Assembly: GCA_947501045.1 (NCBI GenBank)
Contig: CANMUI010000005.1
Coordinates: forward strand, 62,001-126,000
DNA length: 64,000 nt
Reading direction: 5' to 3'
DNA from: an uncultured Psychrobacter sp.
Lineage (GTDB): Bacteria > Pseudomonadota > Gammaproteobacteria > Pseudomonadales > Moraxellaceae
The notes beneath the pieces are model-generated. The model saw only the letters and a program-made list of their open reading frames with translations, was not told the DNA's origin and ran no database searches. Of this stretch, positions 63,173 through 64,000 are shown piece by piece. Numbering within the stretch: the stretch's first letter is position 1; every line of letters starts with the position of its first letter. The position numbers were made by a program, and so were the translations under genes.

Positions 63173-63556
63173 ACCATCTAACCTTGTTTGTCTTAATCCA
63201 GTCATAGCTTCATACTTACTTTTCATAGTGAGCTACGGCAGATTAAGCATGTTATTCGTTTAAAAACACCCCGCGTTTGCTGGAGTCTTTATTTATAGGT
63301 TTACTATAATAATGAGTTCACAATTACATGCATTCGCTACTGCTAAACTATGTAATTATTGCTAATGATTTACTAGATTTTATTGACTAACTAATAGTGT
63401 TTACTAATTAATAAGAACGCGACTTTTAATAATGCTGGGTCAGTTGATGTTAGATTATCGTTTATTCCTTACCATATAAGCATTATATAGGGGCTACGCA
63501 ATGGTCGAACAAGCTCATAACTGAGCCTAGACAGTCCACAAAAACGTCCATAGGCT
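63173..63556. other. ccmF upstream region, no gene seen
   Basis: About 380 bases, AT-rich, presumably containing the ccmF promoter. A 7-codon frame at 63501 (MVEQAHN) is too short to support. No RNA or repeat is recognised. Confidence 0.4.
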
Positions 63557-64000
63557 TTATTGCATCGCCGGAAAAAACACTAAAACCAGATGTAACCAAC
63601 CTGCTAAGAACCCAGTCAATCCGCCTAATACGATCAGCGTCATCTCATCTTCACGAAACGCAGGACGTAATAAGTTTTGAAACTCATAAGGCGATAGAGC
63701 TCGAATGCGATCACGAAAGAGACCAAATATTTTGCTGGCACGGCTCTCATTAAGCTCAGGATCACGCAGTGGTATCATAGTAGCGCTAATCGATTTATCA
63801 ATAATCGTGTTTTTCATCTGTCCATATTCGCGGCGACCTAGTCCCATTCGTAGGGTCGTTCTCACCACCGGCGACTCTAACACCTGATAAAGGTGTGACT
63901 TCATCATCTCACGCGTTTGTGCGGCTCGGGCGCCGTACATCATCTCGTTCATAATGTTTTCTAAAGTGACCAAATCATTGACTACGATCTGAGCAAAAAC
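63557..64000 (-). CDS. DUF445-family membrane protein, partial
   Basis: The 148 C-terminal residues of a protein that continues past the right edge; the frame is open to base 64000, so the TTG at 63973 is not its start. The sequence VFAQIVVNDLVTLENIMNEM, the SPYEFQNLLRPAFREDE segment and the hydrophobic C-terminal LIVLGGLTGFLAGWLHLVLVFF resemble DUF445 proteins (YheB/YjiN-like). Function unknown; inner membrane location is likely. Confidence 0.75.
   Translation of the reverse strand, partial: VFAQIVVNDLVTLENIMNEMMYGARAAQTREMMKSHLYQVLESPVVRTTLRMGLGRREYGQMKNTIIDKSISATMIPLRDPELNESRASKIFGLFRDRIRALSPYEFQNLLRPAFREDEMTLIVLGGLTGFLAGWLHLVLVFFPAMQ

Overview
The window looks like chromosomal DNA from a Moraxellaceae gammaproteobacterium, most likely Psychrobacter. 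This rests on remembered protein resemblance: AlaA, UbiE, GlnS and PilS/PilR of gammaproteobacterial type, an Acinetobacter-type polyphosphate:AMP phosphotransferase, a FFLEELY-motif protein, and AT-rich spacers. No database search was run. Most of the window is ordinary housekeeping sequence. The exception is an accessory block at about 7.1-14.6 kb.

Layout. 1-3.7 kb: a truncated aldehyde dehydrogenase, a RidA-family enzyme, a divergent LysR regulator and a TauE/SafE exporter. 3.7-7.1 kb: an NhaP2-type K+/H+ antiporter and a TcyP-type cystine symporter. 7.1-14.2 kb: two tandem copies of a two-gene module (minus strand), each a small unrecognised protein followed by a large tyrosinase-repeat protein. 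One large protein is tyrosinase - Ig-like linker - von Willebrand A (VWA); the other is tyrosinase - linker - tyrosinase, with a decayed second linker downstream. In its first tyrosinase domain two CuA histidines are replaced. 14.6-14.9 kb: a tRNA-Val/tRNA-Asp operon with promoter and terminator. 15-18 kb: glutathione peroxidase, MsrB and an unusual XRE-HTH/AlaA fusion preceded by repeated TGCAA-N7-TTGCA palindromes. 18-22 kb: phosphate transporter and polyphosphate:AMP phosphotransferase, with a long inverted repeat ahead of the transporter. 22-26.7 kb: a FFLEELY protein and ubiE-ubiJ-ubiB. 26.7-33.2 kb: D-lactate dehydrogenase, ruvB, ruvA, fba, a lipoprotein and pgk. 33.5-41.5 kb: a DksA-like protein, pbpG, a GacA-like regulator, pilS-pilR and a ctpA protease. 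41.7-45.3 kb: gpmI, 6S RNA (ssrS), fxsA and ruvC. 45.5-52.2 kb: a META-domain lipoprotein, GST, 1-Cys peroxiredoxin, PLD-like protein, patatin-like lipase and glnS. 52.4-58.4 kb: cyclophilin, lpxH, orn, rsgA, a rhodanese, grxC, secB and adk. 58.7-63.2 kb: ccmF-ccmG-ccmH-ccmI. The window ends in a partial DUF445 protein.

The best candidate for an undescribed system is the duplicated small-protein/tyrosinase module. The large proteins show no signal peptide, one tyrosinase domain looks catalytically dead, and one protein ends in a VWA domain with an intact metal-binding motif. By position only, the small proteins resemble the caddie (MelC1) genes that precede tyrosinase in Streptomyces; they share no recognisable sequence with MelC1. 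Other notable signals are the HTH-AlaA fusion with likely autoregulatory operators, the inverted-repeat element before pit, and a cyclophilin gene with two well-placed start sites that would send the product to two compartments.
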